Assembly: GCF_037975245.1 (NCBI RefSeq)
Contig: NC_092574.1
Coordinates: 25,960,713 to 26,024,712 of the forward strand
Origin: Apostichopus japonicus
Lineage: Eukaryota; Echinodermata; Holothuroidea; Aspidochirotida; Stichopodidae
Direction of reading: 5' to 3'
Length of the DNA: 64,000 nt
Part shown: positions 63,274-64,000 of the stretch, one piece after another
Numbering within the stretch: position 1 is the stretch's first letter
How the letters are laid out: each line of letters starts with the position of its first letter
Program-made: the position numbers and the translations under genes
Notes under the pieces: model-generated
Told to the model about the DNA's origin: nothing
What the model saw: the letters and a program-made list of their open reading frames with translations, nothing else
Databases searched by the model: none

Positions 63274-63656
63274 GACATTTAAGTGACATATACCAATTTC
63301 TTCGACTTATACCAGTTTCTAGCAGCTTAAATTGACTTGTATTACCGATATAAATTGACATATACCAGTTTAATTCGACATATCATCGATTTAAATCGAC
63401 ATATACCAACTATATGTAAAATATATCAATATATGTTAATTTAAATCGACATATACCAGTTGAAATTGATGATATGTTAAATTAAATCGGTATATGTCAT
63501 TTTAAATCGACATATCGACTTATATACCAGTTTATATCGACATATACTAATTTAAATCGATGGTATGTCAAATACATCTGTGTATGTCCTTTTAAATCGA
63601 CATCTACCATCTTAAATCGATGATATGCCGAATTAAATCGGTATATGTCGATTCCC
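63274..63656. repeat. Minisatellite with alternating palindromic units
   Basis: About 17 imperfect units of 20-25 bases built on tttaaatcgacatatacca and its near-complement tggtatatgtcaatttaaa. Units occur in both orientations (for example aatcggtatatgtcg), so the array is quasi-palindromic and could form many hairpins. AT content is high and no protein is encoded. Confidence 0.85.
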
Positions 63657-64000
63657 AACGATTTGAGACACATTACTGTGCCCATTTTTATGTATATTTA
63701 TATTTTTATGTTCTTTATTGTGGTTTATAACCCTATCAGTTTTTCCTTTTATTGCTGTTATTATTATTTTAGGTTTTCTTAAGTTTGGTAATTTTATATA
63801 TATCCCAGGTATATTGGTTCTTTTGTGCAGTGCTCTTGAGCATGCTTTACTGCATGATAACAGCACTTTAATATATGCTATTCATTTATATTATTATTTA
63901 TGGCTCGCCAAGTAACCGTACACCACTTCATCAGTACCAGGTGCAAAAAAAAAAAAAAATCGAGAAAGAAACAGAGAAAGTAACTGATCCTTTTCAAAAT
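63657..64000. other. Right window edge, nothing recognised
   Basis: AT-rich sequence with a short hydrophobic open frame at 63718-63915 on the plus strand and an A run near 63946. The frame has no recognised family, and composition alone explains its hydrophobicity. Confidence 0.4.

Noticed and set aside
1-64000. Retrovirus-like, LTR or other capsid-bearing elements
   Set aside because: No reverse transcriptase, integrase, capsid or envelope-like frames and no paired LTRs were recognised on either strand.

Overview
This is an AT-rich animal nuclear sequence with large spliced genes, canonical GT-AG introns and many small inverted-repeat transposons. The protein set (a RAP1 with BRCT, Myb and C-terminal domains, a mitochondria-eating protein, PRMT9 and RNF14) points to a metazoan. 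The short genes and abundant MITEs suggest an invertebrate deuterostome such as an echinoderm, but that is inference and the sequence alone does not settle it. All exon models were assembled by eye from reading frames, splice sites and remembered family sequences. Their phases close exactly from start to stop for TERF2IP, SPATA18 and both RNF14 copies. The PRMT9 start exon is tentative.

Layout: (1) 1-1319 holds the end of a hAT-like repeat and featureless DNA. (2) 1320-10002, plus strand, is TERF2IP (RAP1), a shelterin subunit, in ten exons. (3) 10003-15275 is 3' flank with a TTAA-flanked MITE. (4) 15276-22696, minus strand, is SPATA18 (MIEAP), eleven exons, with two MITEs in its introns. (5) 22871-33021, plus strand, is PRMT9, arranged head to head with SPATA18 across a gap of about 174 bp, with a 20-bp satellite and a minisatellite that grows out of one splice donor. 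(6) 35990-38412, plus strand, is a two-exon, apparently intact gene derived from a hAT transposase.

(7) From 38245 to 61313 the window is a direct tandem duplication. Unit A is 38245-50438 and unit B is 50439-61313. Each unit carries a complete seven-exon minus-strand RNF14 gene (RWD plus RBR ubiquitin ligase) and a divergent plus-strand first exon that may belong to PIGV. The left break falls inside the last coding part of the hAT-derived gene, so unit B begins with a copy of its tail and a short chimeric reading frame spans the junction. The copies differ by a few per cent by eye, by an 8-residue in-frame indel in RNF14, by different stop positions, and by copy-specific transposon insertions that post-date the duplication.

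(8) 61314-64000 is unique sequence with a TTAA-flanked element, a strong hairpin and a minisatellite. No rRNA, tRNA, CRISPR array, retrovirus-like or LTR element was recognised. The most notable signals are the RNF14 tandem duplication with both copies intact, the exapted hAT gene beside it, and the splice-donor minisatellite in PRMT9.
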